A DNA stretch of 64,000 nt, from the NCBI GenBank assembly GCA_030762895.1, contig CM061066.1, positions 114,732,715-114,796,714 on the forward strand. Reading direction: 5' to 3'. Under the pieces are notes generated by a model. It had not been told where the DNA came from and searched no databases. It saw only the letters and a list, made by a program, of their open reading frames with translations. Numbering within the stretch: position 1 is the stretch's first letter; the number at the start of each line of letters is the position of its first letter. The DNA comes from Sophora flavescens. Taxonomy: Eukaryota; Streptophyta; Magnoliopsida; Fabales; Fabaceae. This document shows positions 30,233 through 41,660 of the stretch, piece after piece. A program made the translations under genes and the position numbers.

Positions 30233-30477
30233 TGTAAAGTATAACAATGCAGAGTAGTAATGATAGTTAGACTTAGTCAATCTAAAGTTTGTTTTTCTGT
30301 TTTGCTGTTATATTAGTTATAGGGTGTTATCTACTATGATAACAATCCTCTCTCTTGTATCTTTAAGTCCATCTTGTGGATATCTTGGTTTCCTTAGAAG
30401 TCTATAAATAGACTGCATGTATATGAATGATACACATTGAGTGAAGCATTATTTTCTCCCAAATCTTTCTCTCTACT
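30233..30477 (+). repeat. Copia 5' LTR, left part
   Basis: Begins TGTAAAGTATAACAATGCAG, as does 48735. It ends where the Athila LTR starts. TATAAATA is at 30403-30410 in both LTRs. The remainder is at 47125-47178. Confidence 0.87.
30403..30410 (+). promoter_or_regulatory. Copia LTR TATA box
   Basis: TATAAATA in AAGTCTATAAATAGACTGC, conserved at 48905-48912 in the 3' LTR. Confidence 0.6.
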
Positions 30478-31783
30478 TGATAACTCTTAGAAATAAGAGT
30501 TATTACTACCCTTTTAGCTTAATCATTGTTCTTGTTTGATCTTTTTTTGGAAAAGAAATTCAAGTTTTGATTGGTTTATTAAATAGCTGTGTTGATTTGT
30601 TAAAATGATGAAAAACCTTTGAATACTAAATTGTTATTGCTGAAGGTTGTTTGAGTTTTAAGAAGGTTTTAGAGGTGAAATTGCCGAAGGAGTTGCTCTG
30701 GAATGTTATGGAATGCTGCAGCTTCTGGGGAGCAATTCACTACAAGACAAAAACATCTCCAGCTCAACCAACACCCACTAGAGGACAAAATGTCCGCTGT
30801 GCTGTGCAAAAAGGAAGAGAGAGAATACAATGCAGCAACTATGTGTACTTGGGAATTGGGCCAAGGATTATTTTATTATTTGAATTTTTGTAAAGCCCAA
30901 AAAGTGAGGCATGAGAGAGAATGTAACCCTATTTTGTGGGAGCTAGTACAAATAGTGTGTAAGCCTTGCTTTTAGGTTAGCTCTGTACTGTGCACAACAG
31001 TCGTAAGCTTTCGCCTTTGTCCTCTCTGTAATTAATTTACGTTTTATGCTTAGTCTTTCTTTTATTATGTTGTATTTTGTCGCTAAGCTCATTATGAGCA
31101 AAATTCTCTTAGCTAGGATTCTATGAATTTGTAATTAACACTGATGGGTAATTCAATGTAAAGGATGTTATTCATTTTCTTCTTCTTTGCTTGAATGTTT
31201 ATTTTAGTTTGGACTGATCAACTAAGCTGAGATACTAGCTAATTAAGTTTGGAAAAACTGAGTTAGCGGACTTGATTAGAAGATAAAGATAGAACAATTA
31301 ATTGGAAAATTACTTGTGTTGAATGAGCTAGGAATAGCCTTCAAGTCTTTAAGTAGTTGGACGTGCTTATCTGACAGCTAAGGGAAATTAATTTGAACTT
31401 AGGAATAAGAAGCTTTTAATGAACTCAGTGATTTCTACTAGAAACAAATTTTCATTTCCTGGACTAAATGTTGTAGCATCCCGAAGCATGAATTACCCTG
31501 AAGTTAAGATTACAAAGGATTAGATTCCTAGTTGTTTCCATCTATGTTTTCAAAACCCTTATTTATTGTTCTTATTACTTTTGTACACTTAGATTTCTGT
31601 TCTGAGATTTAACAATACCCTTTACTTTACATGCTTAAAATCACCCTTTATTTTATAAAGCTAAGTAGAAACGGTTAAAACTAGAATTTATATTCAAATC
31701 ATTTAAATCCTCGTGGGAACGATCTTTACTCACTCTTTATTACTTGTTTGACTGTGTACACTTGCACATCTTTATGAACTACA
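30478..31783 (+). repeat. Athila 5' LTR
   Basis: Starts TGATAACTCTTAGAAATAAG. It matches 45817-47124 with several percent divergence. The TATA position reads TACAAATA (30947-30954) against TATAAATA in the 3' LTR, so its promoter is probably weakened. Confidence 0.9.
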
Positions 31784-31789
31784 AGATTT

Positions 31790-31810
31790 TGGCTCCGTTG
31801 CCGGGGATTG
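31790..31810 (+). other. Athila primer-binding site (tRNA-Asp type)
   Basis: TGGCTCCGTTGCCGGGGATT, one base from the TGGCGCCGTTGCCGGGG complementary to tRNA-Asp. Six bases after the LTR end. Confidence 0.8.
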
Positions 31811-31864
31811 ACAATAGTGTTTAATATTTAAATTCTTTTGTTAACTTCTTCTATTTAGCTAGTA

Positions 31865-33645
31865 TTGAAAACTGTGTGCACTTTGCTTAGCAACAGGTTT
31901 TATAGCTGCAGCAGCAAGGGTACACCCGAGTTTCAAATAGACTTGGAGATAGAGAAGACAGCAAAGCGGTTAAGGAAGAGAACTAAAGAGCAAAGAGCTA
32001 GAGATCAACACTCTGACTTAGGCTTCATGGCTCACATTCTGGGAAATGAGGATGAAGATCAGCCTGGTATGATTGAAATGGCAAATGATAGGGAAATATC
32101 CATCAGGGACTATGTTGTCTTCGATCCCCAAACCATGAGCACCGGGATTGTGAGACCAGAAATAACCACCCAGTAGTTTGAGTTCAAACCAATGATGTTC
32201 CAAATGCTTCAAACTGTGGGGCAGTTCAGTGGTGCCCCTACTGAAGATCCACACTTGCATCTAAGGCAATTTCTGGAAGTGGCCAGCAATTTCAAGATTC
32301 CTGGAGTAAGTGATGATGCTATCAGGTTAAGGCTCTTTCCTTATTCTTTGAGGGACAGAGCCAAGACTTGAATGAACTCTTTGGAATCCAACTCCATTAC
32401 TTCGTGGAATGGCCTAGCTGAAAAGTTCTTGACTAAGTACTTCCCTCCTACTAAAAATGTAAGAATGAGGAGTGATATAACTTCATTCAGGTAAAATGAT
32501 GATGAATCACTGTATGAATCATGGGAGAGGTTCAAGGAGCTTTTGAGAAGATGTCTTCATTATAGTATTCCTGTATGCATCCAAATGGAGACCTTCTACA
32601 TTGGATTGCTGCCTCCTTCAAGATTGATGTTAGATGCTTCATCTGGAGGTACATTCTTGACAAAATCATACAATGAAGCTTATGCATTGATTGAGAGCAT
32701 AGCTTCTAATAGTTATCAACGGCCAACTGTGAGGGACAACTCTGCTAAAACCCCTGCTGGAATGCTTGAAGTGAAGGAAGCAAAGGCCCTATCTGTTCAA
32801 CTTGACTCCATCACTAATATGCTGAAAAATCTGACTGCTACTAACGCAAGTAAGGAACCTGCTATGGCTGAACCTGTGGTGGCTCAACTGAGTTCTACTT
32901 CACGTGTTTTCTGTGGAGGGGAGCATATATTTGAAGAGTGTCCCAACAACCCAGTATCAGTGAATTATGTGGGAAATAGAGGGAACAATGCATACTCCAA
33001 TACCTACAATCTTGGTTGGAAACAACACCCAAATTTCAATTATGGGAATTACAACAACACATGAATTCCTCAGTTGGAAATGCTCCACAACAACACCAAC
33101 AACAGGGACAGAACAACCAGCAGCAACAGAATCAAGCCCCTGCAAGGGAATCATCCTTGGAAGCTATGTTGAAAGCTTTCATGACTGAAACTAAGGCTCA
33201 GATCCAGAATCAAGGAGCTACTGTAAGAAATTTGGAGAACCAAGTAGGTCAGTTGGCCACTGCATTAGCTAACAGACCTGCTGGTACCTTACCTGCTTCC
33301 ACAGAGTCTCCATCATCCTCAAATGATAAAGGGAAGGAGCAAGTTAAAGCCATAAACTTAAGAAGTGGTAAAGAGCTACAGGATGCTGTAGCACCTAAGC
33401 AGCAGGGAACAAAGACAACTGAACCAGCTGAAACAGAGAAGTCTAAGCATGACTCGGTTCCACTGCCTGAAGTTATAGAGCAAGTCATTCCTAAGTGGAC
33501 TGAGCCCAAGCTGATTCCAGAGAGGCCACCTCCTCCATTTCCACAGAGGTTGAAGAAAGCAGCTCAAGAGAAACAGTTTAACAAATTCCTGGAAATTCTG
33601 AAGCAGTTGCACATCAATATACCTTTGGTTGAAGCACTACAGTAG
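31865..33645 (+). pseudogene. Athila gag, multiple stops
   Basis: Read through the stops it shows an N-terminal basic region (KRLRKRTKEQRARDQHSD), then the Athila Gag core: FKPMMFQMLQTVGQFSGAP, LRLFPYSLRDRAKT, ITSWNGLAEKFLTKYFPPT, SLYESWERFKELLRRC. A knuckle-like Cys region near FCGGEHIFEECPNNP and a Gln/Asn-rich tail follow. Stops are at about 32174 (TAG), 32369 (TGA), 32492 (TAA) and 33061 (TGA). The last frame (33016-33645) has a coiled/Gln-rich linker and the PPPPFPQRLKK segment found before protease in Athila. Confidence 0.85.
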
Positions 33646-34766
33646 ATGCCTAACTACACCAAATTCATGAAATATATCCTTACCAAGAGAAAAAGATTAG
33701 GATAGTGTGTGGGTTAGCTCTGTACAATGTGTTCCAAAGAAGGGAGGAGTCACTGTGGTGAAGAATGAAAAGATTGAACTTATTCCCACAAGGATAGTCA
33801 CAGGGTGGAGGATATGCATGGATTATAGAAAGCTGAACAAGGCCACAAGGAAGGATCACTTCCCACTACCATTCATTGATCAGATGCTTGATAGGTTGTC
33901 TGGGAGAGAATTTTATTGCTTCCTAGATGGCTATTCAAGCTACAATCAGATAGCAATAGCACCAGAAGATCAACAGAAGACCACTTTTACTTGTCCATAC
34001 GGTACTTTTGCCTACAGAAGAATGCCTTTTGGGCTCTGCAATGCTCCGACAACTTTCCAGAGATGCATGATGGCTATCTTTTCAGATTTCATTGAGAAAA
34101 CTATGGAGATTTTCATGGATGATTTTTAAGTCTTTGGAGATTCATTCACGGGATGCTTAAACAACTTAGAGCAGGTACTAGACAGATGTGAAGAAACCAA
34201 TTTAGTTTTGAATTGGGAAAAACGTCATTTCATGGTCAAGGAAGGCATTGTCTTGGGCCACAAAGTGTCAAAGAAGGGTTTAGAGGTGGACAAAGCTAAG
34301 ATTGAGGCGATTGAAAAACTTCCCCCACCTAAGTCTGTCAAGGGCATCATAAGTTTTCTAGGACATGCTGGGTTCTATAGGAGATTCATCAAAGATTTCT
34401 CTTATCCAAGCCAGTGTGCAAATTGATGGAGCATGATAATGCATTTGACTTCATATATGAGTTCCTATCAGCTTTTGAAACCTTGAAGAAGGCTTTGATC
34501 ACTGACCCTGTAATAGTAGCTCCAGATTGGGAGAAGCCATTTGAATTGATGTGTGATGCAAGTGATTTTGCAGTGGGACCTGTGCTAGGCCAAAGGCATA
34601 ACAAGATTTTCCACACCATCTATTTTGCAAGCAAGACCCTCATTGATGCTCAGATCAACTACACTACTACATAAAAGGAGTTGCTGGCAGTTGTGTTTGC
34701 TTTTGACAAGTTCAGACCTTATATGGTTGGAACCAAGGTGGTGGTATACACAAATCATGCAGCCAT
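33646..34766 (+). pseudogene. Athila pol: protease deleted, RT and start of RNase H
   Basis: After NYTKFMKYILTKRKRLG the protease and the RT N-terminus are missing; sequence jumps near 33700 to CVPKKGGVTVVKNE. RT motifs follow: RICMDYRKLNKATRKDHFPL, FYCFLDGYSSYNQI, YRRMPFGLCNAPTTFQ, then the active site FMDDF immediately followed by TAA (34128). The frame continues with HFMVKEGIVLGHKVSKKGLE, a frameshift near 34410, and RNase H (MCDASDFAVGPVLGQR). The non-autonomous element splits the coding region at 34766, after NHAAI. Confidence 0.88.
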
Positions 34767-36126
34767 TGTTGACGGATCTGGGCAAGTATACCCAGTCGTG
34801 CAAGTAATACGGTGGTAAGACCGGTTTATCGTATCCACGGGGATTGGATGTCAACTACCAATTCACAAACTCGGCAACTATCTAGACTAAACAGAGAGTT
34901 CAAAACAAGCAAAAGAAAAGAAATAAAATCTTTTTGTCTTTTTGGGGACTTTTGACAAACACTTGGAGTGCAGAAAGGATATGTTGGGACTAGACTTCAC
35001 CAAACCTCTAACTCATGCACTATCAGGACTAGATACCTCCCATTCATGCTTCAGATATTAAAATCAATCCACTAAATTACTCAAACCCCGATTCCTCGGA
35101 TGGCAAGAGCCTAAATCCACTAATAGACCCTAATTCCTTAGGTGGCCTAGATTAATGAATTTGCATTAAGATTAGGGATCATGTGATTACTAATAAACCT
35201 AGTTCCATTCCTAGATACAAGGCTTACTAGGTGATTAAATTCAGTTCCGGTTATGATACGAACGTTCCCATTGCATACCAAAACACAAATCAAGTCATGG
35301 GGGTGCTAGCCACAACAAGCATTAAGCACAGAAAAATAACCACTAATATGAAGACATGAACATAGATTAATCAGTCAAGATAAATTCATAAACATAAGTT
35401 TGATTACATCTAATCCCAACACAGGGATTTAACTACTCATAAAACAAAGAAAACCAAACCAGAGAAATAGGAAGGAAGAGGAGAGAAGAGGCTCCATGTG
35501 AGCTTTCCTTCTTCTTCAAAGCAATCCCTCTTGGCTCCCTTCTAGGGTTGAAACCCTAGCCCAGCTGCAGCCTCCAAATGCCTCCAAATGGACCCTCAAA
35601 AAACTCCCCAGTTCTGTCTGCTGCGTTCTTATTTATAGGTCTGCTGCGCGTCACGGCCGTGATGGCCATCACGGGCTGGCCGTGACGCGTTCTGTCCAAG
35701 GCGTGTTTTCAACTTTTGAGCTCTCGCGGGGCGAGTTGAGTTTCGCGACGCGAAACCCTAATTTTCTGGTTGGTCACGACCGTGATGTCTATTACGGGCA
35801 GGCCGTGACAGTCTCTGACTTTTGCCTTCTGCTCTGCTTGATCACGGCCGTGATGGTCATCACGGCCAGGCCGTGATGGTCATCACGGCCAGGCCGTGAT
35901 GGGCTCTGTTTGGCTCATATTCTTCACTTTTCAAGCTCTATTTCATCCAAGCTCCACCATGGCTGATTTTGATCATTTTTACATTGAATTCCTGCAAAAC
36001 AACACCAAGACACCGCTTCACCCGTTCCAAGGGAAAATCTAATAAAAACCAAATAAAGAATGCCTAATCTATATGAAAAATGCATGCAAAAGTATATAGA
36101 AAATATCATGTAAAATCACACTATCA
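34767..36126 (-). repeat. 3' LTR of the non-autonomous element
   Basis: 1360 bp. In element sense it begins TGATAGTGTGATTTTACATG and ends CGTCAACA. It has an extra 23-bp tandem copy of GGTCATCACGGCCAGGCCGT (35857-35902) relative to the other LTR. A TATA-like TATTTATA (minus TATAAATA) is at 35630-35637. Confidence 0.92.
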
Positions 36127-37717
36127 AATCACCCCAAGCTTATTCAATTACTTGTCCTCAAGCAATCACTAAGGCCAGTAGAAGAAAACAGAACATTGAT
36201 AGTGAACTAAGAACCCGAGCAAATAATCCAAGCAATAGGCAATTCAAACAATTCAGTAAGAGACAATCAATTCAAGTCCAATTAGAGGCTTAGGTTCCTT
36301 AGAATCGTGTTCTCACTGATTTGGGCACTCTTTCTCACCTGAAGCTCACCCCAAGCTTGTTCATTTGCTTGGCTCTCTTCCTCACCACTCAAGTGTTTAG
36401 GGGATAAGACATTTCACTCAATTTTCCTCAAGGAATGAATCCTACCATAGGCTTGACTATCAACCAAATCTCTACTTTATTAATGAAAACAAATTAGAAT
36501 CAAGAGGTCTTTTCTTTGGTTGTAACATGGCCATGGGATTAATCGTTAGGTGGGGATAACAAGAAAAGGACATTCCAAAAGGCTACATAAACATCAAGCA
36601 TTGCAAAAATGACCTTCTAAAATACCTTCTTGGGTTTTCAATTTATTTTTCCACCTTTCTTTTCTTTCTTTTTCTTTTTATTTCTCACTTTTCTTTTTGT
36701 CATCCCCTTCTCTATTTATTTTTCTTTTCTTTTTTTTTCTTTTTCTTTTATTTGGAGAAGGAGAGATTTTTCGACTCAAGAGAATTATTTTTTTTTCTGA
36801 TTCTTTTCCCAAACTTTTTCGACTACCTTTTTCACCCTTTTGTTATACTTTAGAAGGTCCTTATCAAACATCATTCATCAACATATTCTAGGGTACCAAG
36901 AAAAGCATTTTTTTCATGTAGGCTCAAAATTGGGCAACTAAGGGGTAGCATTTCGTCATTCCAAGCTCTGAAGGCCAGAAAAATACCTATTGTCTCAATC
37001 ATTTTCAAAAAAATGTTTTCAAAAATTTTCAAGCTTCGAAATGGTTTCAAGTCAAGTTCTAGAGAAAACAAACCAAGAGGAATAACACTCTAACACAAAG
37101 AATGGGGTAGATTTAGTGAGTACCCCTTTTTGGCTCAAAATCTCACATTTTATTTCAGAATCAATTAAAAACACAAATCCTCAGAACCATATGCTAATTA
37201 TCAACTATCCAAGATTAACTCAAACATTTTCATTTGCAGCCATATCACAAGAATAACAAATTGGGTTCCACAATTCACTATCACAATTTATTGGGCACTT
37301 AGCTCTCACAATTGGATGCAAAATTTAAGCAAGGGCAATCTAATTGTGTGATCATGCAAAGCTATCATGCAAAACTATATGAATGCAAAATGTAAAATGC
37401 AAATGCAAAATACCCCTACCCCAAGCTTAAAAATTTACATTGTCCCCAATGTAAACAATCAAGATAGAGAGAGGAGAAGAAAAATAAACTAAAGCAAAAA
37501 ATTGGAACGGCTTACCGAGGCGGTAGCGGGTGTTGGCTTTCATTTCAGTCAGAAACTGCTTGAAAGTTGGGTTGCTTTTTCTTGTCTTCTTGCTCTTCCC
37601 TCCTTCCTTCTTACCCTGGAATCACTTGGCAATTTTATTAGTAAAAGAAAACTCTTGATCTTCTCAAATTTTTCAAGAGTTTAAAAATCAAAAACAAAAG
37701 GAAAAGGAAAAGAAATA

Positions 37718-37742
37718 TTGGGTTGCCTCCCAATAAGCGCTT
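37718..37742 (-). other. Hairpin motif after the ORF (GGGAGGCAACCC type)
   Basis: The minus strand reads AAGCGCTTATTGGGAGGCAA then CCCAA, with TTGGG pairing to CCCAA. It lies just downstream of the ORF stop. A near copy lies after the Athila integrase stop at 42834-42860. Confidence 0.6.
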
Positions 37743-37753
37743 CTTTAATGTCA

Positions 37754-38443
37754 CTAGCTTGACTTATTCAAAAGCATCCACCTGGATCCTCCTCCCGGAT
37801 CAAATGGAAATTGGGATGGTGATTGTAGCAGTAAAATAACTTTATTCTCAATTCCACCCAGCCATTGGGTGGAAATTCCATTGACCTTTGCAATTATAAA
37901 TTCACTTCCTCTGGGGTCAAGTGGAATTAACAAGAGGAAGTGTGACATACAAGTGGAAGGGGCTAACTTACCATTATCCACACATGCATGCAAGCCAACA
38001 TATTTATTTAATGCAGTAAATTCAGCAAGCATGGTGGAGGGAGTGCTTTCCAAATGCACCGCCTTCTCACTTGTTTCTCTCCAAGGATGTGTGGAAGGTA
38101 ATTCCTCTTGTTGTTGTTCACTTACCACCACCACTTCATCTTCAATTTGATCCATTCCCACAACCAGATTTTTCTCAAATGCTGATTCTTGTGGCTCTAT
38201 GGGAATCATACATGGTGGTGGAGGTGGCAAATAGAAACAAAAGGTTTCCCAATCCTCCTCGGAGAAATCATATATAAGCCTTCCCGTCGTATAATCAACT
38301 TGTGCGGGAGTAACATGATCCATCAAATCCATGACGTCTCCCAAACACCAGTTGTCTTCCAAAACGCGACTGGAGGCTTCCTCATCAGGTGGATAATAAA
38401 AATTTTCCTTGAATTTTGTCCACCTGGCACTACCAAAGCTCAA
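37754..38443 (-). CDS. Unknown ORF of the non-autonomous element (229 codons)
   Basis: The only sizeable ORF of the element, about 90 bases after the primer site. It has acidic stretches, a poly-Pro run (LPPPPPPCMIPIEPQ, about residues 72-86), a Gln/Glu run (VVSEQQQEELPS) and Trp-rich ends. No protease, RT, integrase or zinc-knuckle motif is seen. The frame has no ATG at its start (TTG at 38443); the first ATG is codon 38 (38332), giving 192 residues unless the leader is spliced. Its openness in a young element suggests selection or recency. Not recognised. Confidence 0.5.
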   Translation of the reverse strand: MSFGSARWTKFKENFYYPPDEEASSRVLEDNWCLGDVMDLMDHVTPAQVDYTTGRLIYDFSEEDWETFCFYLPPPPPCMIPIEPQESAFEKNLVVGMDQIEDEVVVVSEQQQEELPSTHPWRETSEKAVHLESTPSTMLAEFTALNKYVGLHACVDNGKLAPSTCMSHFLLLIPLDPRGSEFIIAKVNGISTQWLGGIENKVILLLQSPSQFPFDPGGGSRWMLLNKSS

Positions 38444-38532
38444 AACAAAAAGATCAAATATATACAGAAAATAAAAGAAATAAAAATGTCTAAATTAGTT
38501 GCCTCCTTTGTTACTAATGATATTGGCAAAAC

Positions 38533-38554
38533 CAATCCCCGGCAACGGCGCCAA
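38533..38554 (-). other. Primer-binding site of the non-autonomous element (tRNA-Asp)
   Basis: Minus-sense TGGCGCCGTTGCCGGGGATT, a perfect match to the tRNA-Asp complement, adjacent to its 5' LTR. Confidence 0.85.
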
Positions 38555-38559
38555 AAACT

Positions 38560-39896
38560 TGTTGACGGATCTGGGCAAGTATACCCAGTCGTGCAAGTAA
38601 TACGGTGGTAAGACCGGTTTATCGTATCCACGGGGATTGGATGTCAACTACCAATTCACAAACTCGGCAACTATCTAGACTAAACAGAGAGTTCAAAACA
38701 AGCAAAAGAAAAGAAATAAAATCTTTTTGTCTTTTTGGGGACTTTTGACAAACACTTGGAATGCAGAAAGGATATGTTGGGACTAGACTTCACCAAACCT
38801 CTAACTCATGCACTATCAGGACTAGATACCTCCCATTCATGCTTCAGATATTAAAATCAATCCACTAAATTACTCAAACCCCGATTCCTCGGATGGCAAG
38901 AGCCTAAATCCACTAATAGACCCTAATTCCTTAGGTGGCCTAGATTAATGAATTTGCATTAAGATTAGGGATCATGTGCTTACTAATAAACCTAGTTCCA
39001 TTCCTAGATACAAGGCTTACTAGGTGATTAAATTCAGTTCCGGTTATGATACGAACGTTCCCATTGCATACCAAAACACAAATCAAGTCATGGGGGTGCT
39101 AGCCACAACAAGCATTAAGCACAGAAAAATAACCACTAATATGAAGACATGAACATAGATTAATCAGTCAAGATAAATACATAAACATAAGTTTGATTAC
39201 ATCTAATCCCAACACAGGGATTTAACTACTCATAAAACAAAGAAAACCAAACCAGAGAAATAGGAAGGAAGAGGAGAGAAGAGGCTCCATGTGAGTTTTC
39301 CTTCTTCTTCAAAGCAATCCCTCTTGGCTCCCTTCTAGGGTTGAAACCCTAGCCCAGCTGCAGCCTCCAAATGCCTCCAAATGGACCCTGAAAAAACTCC
39401 CCAGTTTTGTCTGCTGCGTTCTTATTTATAGGTCTGCTGCGCGTCACGGCCGTGATGGCCATCACGGGCTGGCCGTGACGCGTTCTGTCCAAGGCGTGTT
39501 TTCAACTTTTGAGCTCTCGCGGGGCGAGCTGAGTTTCGCGACGCGAAACCCTAATTTTCTGGTTGGTCACGGCCGTGATGTCTATTACGGGCAGGCCGTG
39601 ACAGTCTCTGACTTTTGCCTTCTGCTCTGCTTGATCACGGCCGTGATGGTCATCACGACTAGGCCGTGATGGGCTCTGTTTGGCTCATATTCTTCACTTT
39701 TCAAGCTCTATTTCATCCAAGCTCCACCATGGCTGATTTTGATCATTTTTACATTGAATTCCTGCAAAACAACACCAAGACACCGCTTCACCCGTTCCAA
39801 GGGAAAATCTAATAAAAACCAAATAAAGAATGCCTAATCTATATGAAAAATGCATGCAAAAGTATATAGAAAATATCATGTAAAATCACACTATCA
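38560..39896 (-). repeat. 5' LTR of the non-autonomous element
   Basis: 1337 bp, matching 34767-36126. TATA-like TATTTATA at 39423-39430. CACGGCC/GGCCGTG palindromes lie directly upstream in element sense (39440-39670). Confidence 0.92.
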
Positions 39897-39901
39897 GCCA
39901 T

Positions 39902-39957
39902 CACATATCTTATTGACAAGAAGAATGCAAAGCCAAGACTTATCAGATGGGTCCTAC
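39902..39957 (+). pseudogene. Athila RNase H, short exposed segment between two insertions
   Basis: Encodes TYLIDKKNAKPRLIRWVL-like residues, continuing NHAAI from 34766. It ends in the CCTAC target site of the solo LTR. The next residues are LLQEFDLEIKDKKG at 41350. Confidence 0.85.
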
Positions 39958-41344
39958 TGATGAGTGTGATTACATTTCATATTTCTTTATCATATTGCAT
40001 GTATTTTCATGTAGTTTAGGCATTTTTAATTTGATTTTTGTTAGTTTTTACCTTGGAACGGGTAAGGTGGTTTTGTGGTATTTTTGTGCAGGAATTGGAG
40101 ATTAAAATGCTCAGAATAATTTATGTTGGAGCTTGCATGAAGACGGAGCTTGAAAAGTAAGAAAAATGAGTCAAACACAGCCCATCACGGCCTAGCCGTG
40201 ACAGCCATCACGGCCATGATCGAGCAAGGCTGAAAAGAAAAGAACGAAAAAGTCAGAACCTGTCATGGCCAGGCCGTGATGGCCATCACGGCGGTGACAG
40301 GACGTCAATGCCAAGTTTTCCAAGACAGAATCTGTCACGGCCTGGCCGTGACAGGCATCACGGCCGTGACAGGCATCACGGGCGTGATAGGCATCACGAC
40401 CGTGACGCGCAATATATGGAATTTTAATTGTTGATTTGATCTGATTTTGTAACAGCTTAAGATTCAAGTTAACCTACGTTATAAATAGGACTTAGAGGAT
40501 CGAAAATAGGGATCACTGGGGCTGCTACCTTAGGCAAAAATTAGGATTTCTCTTCTTCTCAATTTCTTCTCTTCTCTTCTCTTAGGTTTTCTTTTATGCT
40601 TTTGTTAATCAAGCTTGCTGTGAACATGTCAATGCTTGAGTAGTTGTTTTTATTTCTAGGGATTAGGGCTATGCCCAAGACTTGTTTTATGTTATGAATT
40701 GATGTTTTCCCTTTGTTAATTTCAATTTGCTTTCGATTTAATTCCTATTGCATGAATTACTTGTGAATCTAGTGCGCACTTATTTGCATGTCATAGATAC
40801 TCTAAGGAGGAACCTAGCGGTGAACTTAGGTATTGGATCTATAGGAATCAAACTTAGGACTTAAATCGCGAGAGTTAGAAGCGGTCCTTCGAGGGTTCAC
40901 TAAATTGTCACAAAGGTTAAAGGGTTCGATTTAAATTCGATTACCACGAGAGTATGGGTTGGCTTAATTGGGCACGGTTCTTGTATCCCGAGAGGGAACA
41001 TTAACTTATTTAGGATAAATTCACCTTCAAAGCAATTTCGATAATTAACAAGAGGATAATCAATTTAGTAACATGAGCAGTCTTGTTGGTAACCCAATTC
41101 CTGGGAATCTCTTTTGATATTGAAAAATCTCAGATTTGATTTACTTTCCTATTTTGTTTGATTGCGTTTAGATATTTGATATTGTTAGTTAATCTTTTAA
41201 AAACCAAATCTTTTCCAAATATTTTTTTCTAGTCCAGTTTAATTGATTTAATAATTGACAGTTATTTAAGAACACGGTCCCTGTGGATTCGATCTTTTTA
41301 TTACTTGACGACGAAGCCGTTCACTTGCGGATTCGAGCCCATCA
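39958..41344 (+). mobile_element. Solo LTR, about 1.39 kb
   Basis: Starts TGATGAGTGTGATTACATTT and ends GAGCCCATCA, flanked by perfect CCTAC duplications (39953-39957 and 41345-41349) within Athila RNase H. No internal region, so it arose by LTR-LTR recombination. TATAAATA at 40480-40487 sets plus orientation. CACGGCC/GGCCGTG palindromes cover 40180-40410. A fragment of the same family is at 6043-6585. Confidence 0.9.
40480..40487 (+). promoter_or_regulatory. Solo-LTR TATA box
   Basis: TATAAATA in CTACGTTATAAATAGGAC, about 75 bases after the palindrome cluster; the same arrangement is seen in reverse at 6373-6380. Confidence 0.6.
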
Positions 41345-41349
41345 CCTAC

Positions 41350-41660
41350 TGCTTCAAGAATTTGATTTGGAAATCAAGGACAAGAAAGGTATCAAAAAAC
41401 AGGTAGTTGATCATCTTTCCAGAATTGTTGAAGGAGAAAAGGCCAAGTCTCAAAGAGAAATCAAGGAGAATTTCCCCGATGAGCACCTTCTGCTGATACA
41501 GGATGCTGTAGCACCCTGGTACGCAGACATGGTGAACTTCCTGGTTAGTAGGGTAATTCCAGTGGAAATGAACTCTCAACAAAAAAGGAGGTTTTTGCAT
41601 CAAGCTAAGCATTTTTAGTGGGATGAACCCTTCCTGTATAAAAGATGCCAGGATCAGATC
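41350..41660 (+). pseudogene. Athila RNase H end and integrase zinc-domain start
   Basis: LLQEFDLEIKDKKGIKKQVV and DHLSRIVEGE are typical of the end of gypsy RNase H. A TAG at 41616-41618 (QAKHF then stop) interrupts; the same frame continues with WDEPFLYKRCQDQIMRRC into the integrase ORF. Confidence 0.85.

Larger units (their letters stand above)
34767..39896 (-). mobile_element. Non-autonomous Athila-related LTR element (5.1 kb)
   Basis: LTRs 34767-36126 and 38560-39896 differ at only about ten positions plus one 23-bp duplication, so the insertion is recent. Perfect target duplication GCCAT (34762-34766, 39897-39901). The strand is set by the primer site: minus-sense TGGCGCCGTTGCCGGGGATT at 38552-38533 next to the right LTR. 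A purine tract (AAGCTTGGGGTGATT, minus) lies next to the left LTR. The 2.4-kb interior encodes no gag or pol, only an unknown ORF, so the element depends on others, most likely Athila (same primer type and same post-ORF hairpin). Confidence 0.92.

Noticed and set aside
30651..30975. Short ORFs in the Athila LTR (also at 46042-46230)
   Set aside because: Present in both LTRs, differ by frame-breaking changes and have no domain.
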